Source of the DNA: Mucilaginibacter celer
GTDB lineage: Bacteria > Bacteroidota > Bacteroidia > Sphingobacteriales > Sphingobacteriaceae
Direction of reading: 5' to 3'
NCBI RefSeq assembly: GCF_003576455.2
Contig: NZ_CP032869.1
Coordinates: 6,696,001 to 6,760,000 of the forward strand
DNA length: 64,000 nt
The notes under the pieces are model-generated. The model was not told the origin of the DNA. It did not search any database and was given only the letters and a program-made list of their open reading frames with translations. The position numbers and the translations under genes are program-made. Shown piece by piece: positions 16,134 through 23,783 of this stretch (within the stretch, counting starts at the first letter, position 1; each line of letters starts with the position of its first letter).

Positions 16134-16961
16134 ATGGCAGTAAAGAGATTTAAACCGGTTACCCCGGGTACCCGCTTCAGAGTTGACGTATCTAACTCGG
16201 ATATTACTACTAATGTTCCTGAAAAATCATTAGTTGTAGCAGCCAACAAAAAATCGGGCGGTCGTAACAACGACGGTAAAATGACTATGCGCTACTTAGG
16301 TGGTGGTCATAAACAAGCATACAGGTTAATTGATTTTAAACGTAACAAATTTGACATCCCTGCAAAAGTTGCAACTATCGAGTACGATCCTAACCGTTCG
16401 GCACGTATAGCCCTGTTACACTTCGCAGATGGTGAAAAACGATACATGATCGCTCCGGAAGGCTTAACAGTTGGTACAATTGTAACAGCTGGCGAAACAG
16501 CCGCTCCAGAGGTTGGTAACACTTTACCATTAAAGAACATTCCTCTTGGTTCGATCATCCACAACATTGAGTTAAACCCAGGCCAGGGTGGTGTAATTGC
16601 CCGTAGTGCCGGTACTTATGCTCAATTATCAGCACGTGATGGCAAATACGCTATCATCAAGTTGCCTTCAGGCGAAACACGTATGATCTTGTCAACTTGC
16701 TTGGCAACTATCGGTACAGTTTCAAATGGCGAAAGGGCCAACTCTGTGTTAGGTAAAGCAGGCCGTAACCGTTGGTTGGGCCGCAGGCCAAGGGTACGTG
16801 GTGTAGCCATGAACCCGGTAGATCACCCTATGGGTGGTGGTGAAGGCCGTGCTTCGGGTGGTCACCCACGTTCACGTAAAGGTTTGTTAGCTAAAGGCTA
16901 CAAAACCCGTGACAAGAAGAAATCATCGGATCGTTACATCATTGAAAGAAGGAAGAAATAA
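16134..16961 (+). CDS. rplB: Ribosomal protein L2
   Basis: L2 is 275 aa. The V-A-M-N-P-V-D-H-P-M-G-G-G-E-G-R motif includes the conserved histidine near the peptidyl-transferase centre, and the basic C-terminus K-K-K-S-S-D-R-Y is typical. Its last base overlaps the start of rpsS. Confidence 0.97.
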   Translation: MAVKRFKPVTPGTRFRVDVSNSDITTNVPEKSLVVAANKKSGGRNNDGKMTMRYLGGGHKQAYRLIDFKRNKFDIPAKVATIEYDPNRSARIALLHFADGEKRYMIAPEGLTVGTIVTAGETAAPEVGNTLPLKNIPLGSIIHNIELNPGQGGVIARSAGTYAQLSARDGKYAIIKLPSGETRMILSTCLATIGTVSNGERANSVLGKAGRNRWLGRRPRVRGVAMNPVDHPMGGGEGRASGGHPRSRKGLLAKGYKTRDKKKSSDRYIIERRKK

Positions 16962-17227
16962 TGGCTCGTTCAATTAAAAAAGGACCTTACATTGATCATA
17001 ACTTAGATAAGAAAGTTATGGTACTGAATGACGCAAATAAAAAATCAGTTGTAAAAACATGGTCACGTCGTTCCATGATCTCTCCTGATTTCGTTGGTCA
17101 TACATTCGCTGTACACAACGGTAACAAGTTTATCCCTGTGTATGTAACAGAAAATATGGTTGGACACAAGCTGGGAGAGTTTGCCCCAACCCGTACATTC
17201 CGCGGTCACGCAGAAAAGAAAAAATAA
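16961..17227 (+). CDS. rpsS: Ribosomal protein S19
   Basis: S19 is 88 aa. A-R-S-I-K-K-G-P-Y-I-D at the start and H-K-L-G-E-F-A-P-T-R-T-F-R-G-H near the end are diagnostic. It binds 16S rRNA in the head with S13. It is translationally coupled to rplB by a 1-bp overlap. Confidence 0.97.
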   Translation: MARSIKKGPYIDHNLDKKVMVLNDANKKSVVKTWSRRSMISPDFVGHTFAVHNGNKFIPVYVTENMVGHKLGEFAPTRTFRGHAEKKK

Positions 17228-17233
17228 CAGGTA

Positions 17234-17656
17234 ATGGAAGCAACAACAAAAATTAAAAGGTCTGTACAAATCAGGCAACAAAAAGAAGCTGCAAAAGCTG
17301 TAGTAGGTGGCGCTTCTGTTGCTAAGTTACAGGACTGTCCAACTTCACCACGCAAAATGCGTTTGGTGGTTGATCTAATCCGCGGTGAAAACGTATTTAA
17401 GGCTTTAAGCATCTTAAAATTCACTAATAAAGAAGCAGCTATCCGCGTTGAAAAATTGCTTTTATCAGCAATTAACAACTGGCAAGCTAAAAACGAAGGT
17501 AAAAACGCTGATGATCTTTTTGTAAAAGAAGTATCTGTAGGCGGTGGCCGTCAGCTAAAAAGGTTACGCCCGGCACCACAAGGCAGGGGATACCGTATCC
17601 GCAAACGCTCAAACCACGTAACACTTATTGTGGATACTAAAAACGAAATCAATTAA
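17234..17656 (+). CDS. rplV: Ribosomal protein L22
   Basis: L22 is 140 aa. The tunnel-lining hairpin region ends in R-A-x-P-Q-G-R-G-Y-R-I-R-K-R, as is usual. The N-terminus carries about 20 extra residues (K-I-K-R-S-V-Q-I-R-Q-Q-K-E) before the conserved core compared with short bacterial forms. Confidence 0.96.
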   Translation: MEATTKIKRSVQIRQQKEAAKAVVGGASVAKLQDCPTSPRKMRLVVDLIRGENVFKALSILKFTNKEAAIRVEKLLLSAINNWQAKNEGKNADDLFVKEVSVGGGRQLKRLRPAPQGRGYRIRKRSNHVTLIVDTKNEIN

Positions 17657-17662
17657 TTTAAC

Positions 17663-18526
17663 ATGGGACAGAAAGCACATCCAATAGGTAACAGGTTAGG
17701 CATCATCAGAGGCTGGGATTCTAACTGGTTCGGTGGCAACAACTACTCCGATAAATTAGTTGAAGACGAAAAAATCCGCAAATACCTTTCAGCTCGTATC
17801 GCTAAAGGTGGTGTATCAAAAGTAGTTATCGAGCGTACTTTAAAACGTATCACTGTAACTATCCACACTGCCCGTCCGGGTATTGTGATCGGTAAAGGCG
17901 GTCAGGAAGTTGATAAGATCAAAGAAGAGTTGAAAAAACTTACTAAAAAAGAAGTTCAGATCAACATTTTCGAGATCAAACGCCCTGAGCTTGACGCGCA
18001 ATTAGTAGCTGAAGGCATTGCTAAACAATTAGAAGCACGTATCTCTTTCCGTCGTGCCATGAAAACCACAATCGCTGCAACCATGCGTATGGGTGCCGAA
18101 GGTATCAAGGTAATGACATCAGGCCGCTTAGGTGGCGCTGAGATGGCACGTAGCGAGCAATATAAAGAAGGCAGGATTCCTCTGCACACTTTCCGTGCCG
18201 ACATCGACTACGCTTTAGCAGAAGCATTAACTACCTATGGTAAAATAGGTGTTAAAGTATGGATCTGCAAAGGCGAGGTTTATGGCAAACGCGATCTTTC
18301 ACCTAACATTGGCAGCACCAGCAGCGCAAGCGGCAAAGGCGGCAGGCCAGAAGGTGGCGCACCAGGCTTTGGTGGCCGTAACGAAAGAGGCGGCGAGCGC
18401 GGCGGTGAGCGTCGTGGCGACAGGAAACCAGGTGGCGACCGCCGTGGTGGTGGTAACAACCGTCCAGGTGGAAACCGTCCGGGTGGACAAGGTGGAAACC
18501 GCCCAGGTGGCCCAGGTAAGAGATAA
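17663..18526 (+). CDS. rpsC: Ribosomal protein S3 with Gly/Arg-rich tail
   Basis: S3 is 287 aa, longer than the common length of about 210-230. The KH domain motif G-I-V-I-G-K-G-G-Q-E and the H-T-F-R-A-D-I-D-Y core are intact. From about residue 215 onwards the protein is a low-complexity tail of G, R, P and N (G-G-E-R-G-G-E-R-R-G-D-R-K blocks) that is probably disordered and RNA-binding. The DNA of the tail is GC-rich compared with its surroundings. Confidence 0.95.
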   Translation: MGQKAHPIGNRLGIIRGWDSNWFGGNNYSDKLVEDEKIRKYLSARIAKGGVSKVVIERTLKRITVTIHTARPGIVIGKGGQEVDKIKEELKKLTKKEVQINIFEIKRPELDAQLVAEGIAKQLEARISFRRAMKTTIAATMRMGAEGIKVMTSGRLGGAEMARSEQYKEGRIPLHTFRADIDYALAEALTTYGKIGVKVWICKGEVYGKRDLSPNIGSTSSASGKGGRPEGGAPGFGGRNERGGERGGERRGDRKPGGDRRGGGNNRPGGNRPGGQGGNRPGGPGKR

Positions 18527-18574
18527 TAATTAAAGTAGAAGACAATATCGAATACGATATAAAAGCTTAAAAAA

Positions 18575-18997
18575 ATGCTACAGCCAAAAAGAACGAAGTT
18601 CAGAAAGATGCAAAAAGGCAGGATGAAAGGTTTAGCCACTCGTGGTGCTGAACTTTCATTCGGATCTTTTGGTGTTAAATCACTCGAAGCGGCATGGATC
18701 ACCAGCCGTCAGATCGAGGCTGCACGTATCGCTGTAACACGTTTTATGAAACGTGAAGGACAGGTTTGGATCAGGATATTCCCTGACAAACCTGTAACTA
18801 AAAAACCTGCAGAGGTACGTATGGGTAAAGGTAAAGGTGCTCCTGAATACTGGGTTGCGGTAGTACGCCCCGGAAGGATCATTTTCGAAGCCGAAGGTGT
18901 GCCTTTGGAAGTTGCTAAAGAGGCTTTACGCCTTGCAGCACAGAAATTACCAGTGCAAACTAAATTTATTGTACGTAGGGATTACGTAGAAGCATAA
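18575..18997 (+). CDS. rplP: Ribosomal protein L16
   Basis: L16 is 140 aa. M-L-Q-P-K-R-T-K-F-R-K-M-Q-K-G at the start and R-M-G-K-G-K-G-A-P-E-Y-W in the middle identify it. It lies near the A site. A 48-bp gap separates it from rpsC and a 124-bp gap from rpmC. Confidence 0.97.
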   Translation: MLQPKRTKFRKMQKGRMKGLATRGAELSFGSFGVKSLEAAWITSRQIEAARIAVTRFMKREGQVWIRIFPDKPVTKKPAEVRMGKGKGAPEYWVAVVRPGRIIFEAEGVPLEVAKEALRLAAQKLPVQTKFIVRRDYVEA

Positions 18998-19121
18998 ATT
19001 GAGGAGTTAGTTGAAAAGTTGTAAAGTTTTAATGTTGTGAAGTTGATGCCGAATTTCACCCATCATTAAAAAAACGATACAACGTTTAAACTTGCCAGCA
19101 GACAACAAATAACAAAGAAAA
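18998..19121. repeat. Spacer with low-complexity phrase repeats (rplP-rpmC)
   Basis: This contains variations of the phrase GTTGTAAAGTTTTAATGTTG and, further on, the near-complement ACAACGTTTAAACTTG, giving a possible weak stem. It is one of several such spacers late in the superoperon. No gene. Confidence 0.4.
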
Positions 19122-19331
19122 ATGAAAAACTCAGAAATTTTGGGCCTATCAACTGAAGAGATTGTTGCAAAGATCAGCGAGGAAAGGGCTACCCTAACCA
19201 AATTGAAATTCGCACATGCAGTTTCAGCTATTGAGAACCCGTCACGTATAACCAAAGTACGCAAAGGAATTGCTCAGTTAAATACTGAATTAACAAAACG
19301 TAAAGCGGCGGCCGCTTCTGATAAGAATTAA
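19122..19331 (+). CDS. rpmC: Ribosomal protein L29
   Basis: L29 is 69 aa, of normal length. The long-helix pattern with L-T-K-L-K-F-A-H-A-V and I-T-K-V-R-K-G-I-A-Q-L-N-T-E-L is typical. It sits next to L23 at the tunnel exit. Confidence 0.94.
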   Translation: MKNSEILGLSTEEIVAKISEERATLTKLKFAHAVSAIENPSRITKVRKGIAQLNTELTKRKAAAASDKN

Positions 19332-19351
19332 TTTTTTAAACATTAGTAAAA

Positions 19352-19606
19352 ATGGAAAGAAATTTAAGAAAAACACGTATCGGCCTGGTAGTAAGCAATA
19401 AAATGCAAAAATCTATCGTGGTAGCCGTTGAGCGTAAGGTTAAGCACCCGATCTATGGTAAATTCGTAAAGAAAACTACCAAATTTAAAGCTCATGACGA
19501 AGCTAACACCTGTGGTGTTGGCGATACCGTATTGATTATGGAAACCCGCCCGTTAAGCAAAACTAAAAACTGGCGATTAGTTGAAATTTTAGAAAGGGCG
19601 AAATAA
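19352..19606 (+). CDS. rpsQ: Ribosomal protein S17
   Basis: S17 is 84 aa. R-K-T-R-I-G-L-V-V-S-N-K-M-Q-K-S-I-V-V-A at the start and the late E-T-R-P-L-S-K-T-K-N-W-R-L signature are clear. Confidence 0.96.
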   Translation: MERNLRKTRIGLVVSNKMQKSIVVAVERKVKHPIYGKFVKKTTKFKAHDEANTCGVGDTVLIMETRPLSKTKNWRLVEILERAK

Positions 19607-19607
19607 G

Positions 19608-19976
19608 ATGGTACAACAGGAATCAAGATTAACAGTAGCCGACAATAGCGGCGCTAAAGAGGTTTTAGTGATCCGTGTATTAGGTGGTACCGGCAAAAGG
19701 TATGCATCAATCGGCGATAAAATTGTAGTTACTGTAAAAAGCGCTTTGCCATCAGGTAACGTGAAAAAAGGTAGCGTATCAAAAGCCGTAGTTGTGCGTA
19801 CTAAAAAAGAGATCCGCAGAAAAGACGGTTCATATATCCGTTTCGACGATAACGCAGCTGTGTTGTTAAACAACCAGGACGAGCCAAGAGGTACACGTAT
19901 CTTTGGCCCTGTTGCAAGGGAACTGCGCGAGAAACAATTTATGAAAATTGTATCATTAGCACCGGAGGTATTGTAA
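19608..19976 (+). CDS. rplN: Ribosomal protein L14
   Basis: L14 is 122 aa, the standard length. It starts M-V-Q-Q-E-S-R-L and has A-D-N-S-G-A-K-E-V and G-T-R-I-F-G-P-V-A-R-E-L-R. It forms an intersubunit bridge. It starts 1 bp after rpsQ. Confidence 0.97.
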   Translation: MVQQESRLTVADNSGAKEVLVIRVLGGTGKRYASIGDKIVVTVKSALPSGNVKKGSVSKAVVVRTKKEIRRKDGSYIRFDDNAAVLLNNQDEPRGTRIFGPVARELREKQFMKIVSLAPEVL

Positions 19977-19977
19977 C

Positions 19978-20307
19978 ATGGAAAAGAAAGTAAAATTAAA
20001 GATCCGTAAAGGCGACCTGGTTAAAGTTATTGCCGGCGATTCAAAAGGATCACAAGGTAAAGTAGTTGAGGTTTTGGTTGACAAAAACAGGGCTATTGTT
20101 GAAGGTGCCAACATGGTATCAAAACACACTAAGCCAAATGCAGCCAATCCTAACGGCGGAATTGTTAAACAAGAAGCTGCTATACATATTTCGAACCTGG
20201 CGTTGGTTGATCCTAAAACTGGTGAAACAACCCGTGTTGGCCGTAAATTAAACGATGCCGGCAAATTAGTAAGGGTAGCAAAAAAATCAGGGGAGGAAAT
20301 TAAGTAA
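19978..20307 (+). CDS. rplX: Ribosomal protein L24
   Basis: L24 is 109 aa. The KOW motif K-G-D-L-V-K-V-I-A-G-D-S-K-G-S-Q-G-K-V and the E-G-A-N-M-V-S-K-H segment are present. It helps start 50S assembly. Its stop overlaps the ATG of rplE by one base. Confidence 0.96.
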   Translation: MEKKVKLKIRKGDLVKVIAGDSKGSQGKVVEVLVDKNRAIVEGANMVSKHTKPNAANPNGGIVKQEAAIHISNLALVDPKTGETTRVGRKLNDAGKLVRVAKKSGEEIK

Positions 20308-20870
20308 TGACTTACGTACCAAGATTAAAATCGAAATACAAAGAGGAAATCCGCACTGCACTGAAAGATAAATTTCAGTACAAAAGCGTAATGCAGGTTC
20401 CTAAGTTGCAGAAAATTGCTATCAACCAGGGTGTAGGCGGTGCTACTACCGACAAGAAATTGATCGAGAACACCATCACCGAGTTAACCACCATCACCGG
20501 TCAGCAGGCAGTATCTTCAAAATCAAAAAAAGATATCTCAAACTTCAAATTGCGTAAAAATATGCCGGTAGGCGTACGTGTTACTTTACGTGACAACACA
20601 ATGTACGAGTTTTTGGATCGTTTAATCGCTGTTGCCCTGCCACGTATCCGTGACTTTAAAGGCATCAACGACAAAGGTTTTGACGGCCGCGGCAACTATA
20701 CATTAGGTATTACAGAGCAAATTATCTTCCCTGAGATAAATATTGATAAAATCAATAAAATTCAAGGTATGGATATTACCTTTGTAACCTCCGCAACAAA
20801 CGATGTTGAAGCATTGGAGTTGTTGAAACAATTTGGTTTACCATTTAAAAATCAAAATAGCAATGGCTAA
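20307..20870 (+). CDS. rplE: Ribosomal protein L5
   Basis: L5 is 187 aa. The P-K-L-Q-K-I-A-I-N-Q-G-V-G motif, R-D-F-K-G-I and the G-I-T-E-Q-I-I-F-P-E-I signature are typical. It binds 5S rRNA in the central protuberance. Its 3' end overlaps rpsN by 8 bp. Confidence 0.97.
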   Translation: MTYVPRLKSKYKEEIRTALKDKFQYKSVMQVPKLQKIAINQGVGGATTDKKLIENTITELTTITGQQAVSSKSKKDISNFKLRKNMPVGVRVTLRDNTMYEFLDRLIAVALPRIRDFKGINDKGFDGRGNYTLGITEQIIFPEINIDKINKIQGMDITFVTSATNDVEALELLKQFGLPFKNQNSNG

Positions 20871-21132
20871 AGAAGGTGTAAAAGCACGTGAAGTAAAGCG
20901 CGCAAAATTAGTAGCTAAATACGCTGAGAAAAGAGCTGCTTTAAAAGAAGCAGGCGATTACGCTGCTTTAGATAAATTACCAAAAGCATCATCACCGGTA
21001 AAACTGCACAACCGTTGCAAATTAACCGGCCGCCCTCGTGGTTATATGCGTCAGTTCGGCATCTCACGTGTTACATTCCGTGAAATGGCTCTTGAAGGCA
21101 AGATCCCGGGAGTAAAAAAAGCAAGCTGGTAA
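20863..21132 (+). CDS. rpsN: Ribosomal protein S14 (zinc-free type)
   Basis: The start is at M-A-K-E-G-V-K (20863), not at an earlier in-frame ATG (20833) that lies deep in rplE. The product is 89 aa. The C-terminal N-R-C-K-L-T-G-R-P-R-G-Y and F-G-I-S-R-V-T-F-R-E signature is clear. Only one cysteine is present, so this is the long form without the zinc-binding cysteine set. Confidence 0.95.
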   Translation: MAKEGVKAREVKRAKLVAKYAEKRAALKEAGDYAALDKLPKASSPVKLHNRCKLTGRPRGYMRQFGISRVTFREMALEGKIPGVKKASW

Positions 21133-21279
21133 TATTAAGCTGAAAGCTTAAAGCATAAAGCGTAAGGCAAATAAAGCTTTATGCTTTGTGCTTTTAGCAT
21201 TGAGCTCAAAAATCAATTTAACCGATGGAAGGTCGGCCGGGATGTTACCGGGAGGAAACCACCATCATAACACAATAAA
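21133..21279. repeat. Spacer with an 11-bp stem hairpin (rpsN-rpsH)
   Basis: AAGCATAAAGC (21151-21161) and GCTTTATGCTT (21176-21186) form a perfect 11-bp stem around a 14-nt loop, inside a run of the phrase AAGCTGAAAGCTTAAAGC. No T-run follows directly, so this is more likely an RNA-processing or stability structure than a terminator. Confidence 0.55.
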
Positions 21280-21678
21280 ATGAATACAGATCCAATCGCA
21301 GATTATCTTACAAGAGTAAGGAATGCTATTAAAGCCAACCATAGGGTTGTTGAAATTCCTGCATCAAATCTGAAAAAGGAAATCACTAAGGTGCTTTTCG
21401 ACAAAGGTTACATCGCTAATTACAAGTTTGAGGCTAACGGTCCTCAAGGCAGCATCAAAGTTGCTTTGAAATACCACCCGATAACTAAAGTTTCTGCTAT
21501 CCGCAGCATCTCACGCGTAAGTAAACCAGGTTTGAGGAAATACGCAGGTATGGAAAACATGCCACGTGTATTAAATGGTTTAGGAATCGCCATCCTTTCA
21601 ACTTCTAAAGGCGTTATGTCTGATAAAGAAGCCCGTCAGCAAAATGTAGGCGGTGAGGTTTTATGCTACGTTTATTAA
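21280..21678 (+). CDS. rpsH: Ribosomal protein S8
   Basis: S8 is 132 aa, the standard length. It starts with T-D-P-I-A-D-Y-L-T-R-V-R-N-A and has the late L-S-T-S-K-G-V-M-S-D-K-E-A-R signature. It binds the central domain of 16S rRNA. Confidence 0.97.
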   Translation: MNTDPIADYLTRVRNAIKANHRVVEIPASNLKKEITKVLFDKGYIANYKFEANGPQGSIKVALKYHPITKVSAIRSISRVSKPGLRKYAGMENMPRVLNGLGIAILSTSKGVMSDKEARQQNVGGEVLCYVY

Positions 21679-21696
21679 TAGGAGAAATTTAAAGCA

Positions 21697-22254
21697 ATGT
21701 CAAGAGTAGGAAAAGCACCGATAGCACTGCCACAGGGAGTAACCGTAACGGTATCAGCAGATAATGTTGTTACTGTAAAAGGCCCTAAAGGACAGTTAGA
21801 GCAAGCGGTTGATAGCGATATCACTATTGCACAGGAAGATGGCCAGCTGCTGGTTCAGCGCCCGTCTGATCAAAAACGTCATAAAGCGTTACACGGTTTA
21901 TACCGCGCGCTTTTAAACAACATGGTAGTTGGCGTAACCGAAGGTTATAAAGTAACCCAGGAATTAGTGGGTGTAGGTTACCGCGCTACCAATACAGGTA
22001 ATACATTAGATTTAGTGTTGGGTTTCTCTCACCACTACGTATTTGAATTACCGCAGGAAATTAAAGTTACAACCACTGCTGATAAAGGTAAAAACCCAAC
22101 CATCATTTTGGAGTCTATCGACAAACAATTGATTGGCCAGGTTGCAGCCAAAATCCGTTCATTACGCGCTCCAGAGCCTTACAAAGGTAAAGGTATCAAG
22201 TTCCAGGGCGAGATATTGAGAAGAAAAGCAGGTAAATCAGCATCTAAAAAATAA
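21697..22254 (+). CDS. rplF: Ribosomal protein L6
   Basis: L6 is 185 aa. S-R-V-G-K-A-P-I-A-L-P at the start and P-E-P-Y-K-G-K-G-I-K at the end are conserved. It is near the factor-binding site. It is followed after 5 bp by rplR. Confidence 0.97.
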   Translation: MSRVGKAPIALPQGVTVTVSADNVVTVKGPKGQLEQAVDSDITIAQEDGQLLVQRPSDQKRHKALHGLYRALLNNMVVGVTEGYKVTQELVGVGYRATNTGNTLDLVLGFSHHYVFELPQEIKVTTTADKGKNPTIILESIDKQLIGQVAAKIRSLRAPEPYKGKGIKFQGEILRRKAGKSASKK

Positions 22255-22259
22255 TCGTC

Positions 22260-22610
22260 ATGGGAGCTAAATTATCAAGAAGAGACAGGATTAAAAAAGG
22301 CATCAGAAAACGCCTTTCGGGTTCAGCAGAGCGTCCTCGCCTGTCAGTATTTAGGAGCAATAAAGGAATTTATGCGCAGATCATTGACGATGTTGCCGGT
22401 AAAACATTAGTTTCAGCATCATCTTTATCAAAAGATTTTGCAGCTGATGGTTCAAAATCAGATCAATCAGTAGCTGTAGGTAAACTGGTAGCTCAAAAAG
22501 CTATTGCTGCAGGTATTAAAGATGTGGTTTTTGACAGGAACGGTTACTTGTACCACGGCCGTGTTAAATCATTGGCAGAAGGTGCACGTGAAGGTGGTTT
22601 AAACTTTTAA
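22260..22610 (+). CDS. rplR: Ribosomal protein L18
   Basis: L18 is 116 aa. The R-P-R-L-S-V-F-R-S-N-K-x-I-Y-A-Q-I-I-D-D and F-D-R-N-G-Y-L-Y-H-G-R-V motifs are clear. It binds 5S rRNA. Confidence 0.97.
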   Translation: MGAKLSRRDRIKKGIRKRLSGSAERPRLSVFRSNKGIYAQIIDDVAGKTLVSASSLSKDFAADGSKSDQSVAVGKLVAQKAIAAGIKDVVFDRNGYLYHGRVKSLAEGAREGGLNF

Positions 22611-22622
22611 TCGAACAGAGAA

Positions 22623-23141
22623 ATGTCAACAATCAACATAAAAAGAGTAAAAACAAGCGAGATCGAATTGAAAGACCGCTTGGTAAGCATACAGCGTGTT
22701 GCCAAAGTAACCAAAGGCGGCCGTACTTTCAGCTTCTCTGCCATTGTGGTAGTAGGTGATGAAAACGGTGTTGTAGGTTATGGCTTAGGTAAAGCTAAAG
22801 AGGTAACTGAAGCTATTGCAAAAGGCATTGATGATGCTAAAAAGAACCTGGTAAAAGTTCCGGTAATTAACGGAACTGTGCCTCACGAGCAAATTGGTAA
22901 ATTTAGCGGTGGTTTTGTTTTCATTAAACCAGCAGCTAACGGTACCGGTGTAATTGCAGGTGGTGCGATGCGTGCCGTATTAGAGTCGGCCGGTATCCAC
23001 AACGTATTGGCAAAATCAAAAGGTTCATCAAATCCGCACAACGTGGTAAAAGCAACCGTATCGGCATTAGCCCAGTTACGTGATGCCAATACAGTAGCAC
23101 AACAGCGCGGTATTAGTTTAGGTAAAGTTTTTAACGGATAA
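22623..23141 (+). CDS. rpsE: Ribosomal protein S5
   Basis: S5 is 172 aa. The double-stranded RNA-binding core L-K-D-R-L-V-S-I-Q-R-V-A-K-V-T-K-G-G-R and the G-A-M-R-A-V-L-E-S-A-G segment are present. It acts in decoding accuracy. Confidence 0.97.
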   Translation: MSTINIKRVKTSEIELKDRLVSIQRVAKVTKGGRTFSFSAIVVVGDENGVVGYGLGKAKEVTEAIAKGIDDAKKNLVKVPVINGTVPHEQIGKFSGGFVFIKPAANGTGVIAGGAMRAVLESAGIHNVLAKSKGSSNPHNVVKATVSALAQLRDANTVAQQRGISLGKVFNG

Positions 23142-23147
23142 TCAGTC

Positions 23148-23327
23148 ATGGCTAAGATCAAAATAACACAGATTAAGAGCGTGATCGACAGAACGGAACG
23201 CCAGAAAAAAACAATCGAAGCTTTAGGCTTGCGTAAAATTAACCACAGTGTGGAAGTTGAGGCTACACCTGCTATAGTTGGGATGGTTAGGAAAGTGAAC
23301 CACCTGGTAGCGGTTGAAAATATTTAA
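23148..23327 (+). CDS. rpmD: Ribosomal protein L30
   Basis: This short gene encodes 59 aa, from ATG 23148 to TAA 23325-23327. It begins M-A-K-I-K-I-T-Q-I-K-S-V-I and contains I-E-A-L-G-L-R-K-I-N-H-S-V, then G-M-V-R-K-V-N-H-L-V, which is the normal L30 pattern and size. It fills the expected place between rpsE and rplO, with gaps of 6 and 4 bp. Confidence 0.96.
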   Translation: MAKIKITQIKSVIDRTERQKKTIEALGLRKINHSVEVEATPAIVGMVRKVNHLVAVENI

Positions 23328-23331
23328 TATC

Positions 23332-23778
23332 ATGAATTTAAGTAATTTAAAACCTGCAGAAGGTTCAACCAAAAATAGAAAACGTATTGGCCGTGGTACC
23401 GGTTCGGGCCGTGGCGGTACGTCAACCCGTGGCCATAAAGGCGCCGGTTCTCGTTCGGGCACCAGCACTAAAGTAGGCTTTGAAGGCGGTCAGATGCCTT
23501 TGCAACGCCGTGTGCCTAAAGTTGGCTTTAAAAACCCTAACCGTGTTGAGTACACAGGTGTAAACCTTGACGTACTTCAGGACCTGGTTACCAAATATTC
23601 ACTTACTGTAGTGGATCTGGAAACTTTGAAAGAGCACGGTTTGGCTTCACGTAACGACCAGGTTAAAATTCTGGGCCGTGGCGAATTGACTGCCAAAGTT
23701 GAGGTTAAAGCACATGCATTTACTGCTACAGCTCAAAAAGCTATTGAAGCAGCAGGTGGTACCATAGTTAAGTTATAA
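23332..23778 (+). CDS. rplO: Ribosomal protein L15
   Basis: The start is at M-N-L-S-N-L-K-P-A-E-G-S (23332), the usual L15 beginning; an in-frame ATG at 23314 lies inside rpmD. The product is 148 aa. The G-R-G-x-G-S-G-R-G-G-T-S-T-R-G-H-K-G motif is diagnostic. Confidence 0.96.
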   Translation: MNLSNLKPAEGSTKNRKRIGRGTGSGRGGTSTRGHKGAGSRSGTSTKVGFEGGQMPLQRRVPKVGFKNPNRVEYTGVNLDVLQDLVTKYSLTVVDLETLKEHGLASRNDQVKILGRGELTAKVEVKAHAFTATAQKAIEAAGGTIVKL

Positions 23779-23783
23779 TTTCG

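Noticed and set aside
18280..18702. Proline- and alanine-rich frames opposite or beside the rpsC tail
   Set aside because: They are shadows of the GGR/NRPGG repeats in S3.
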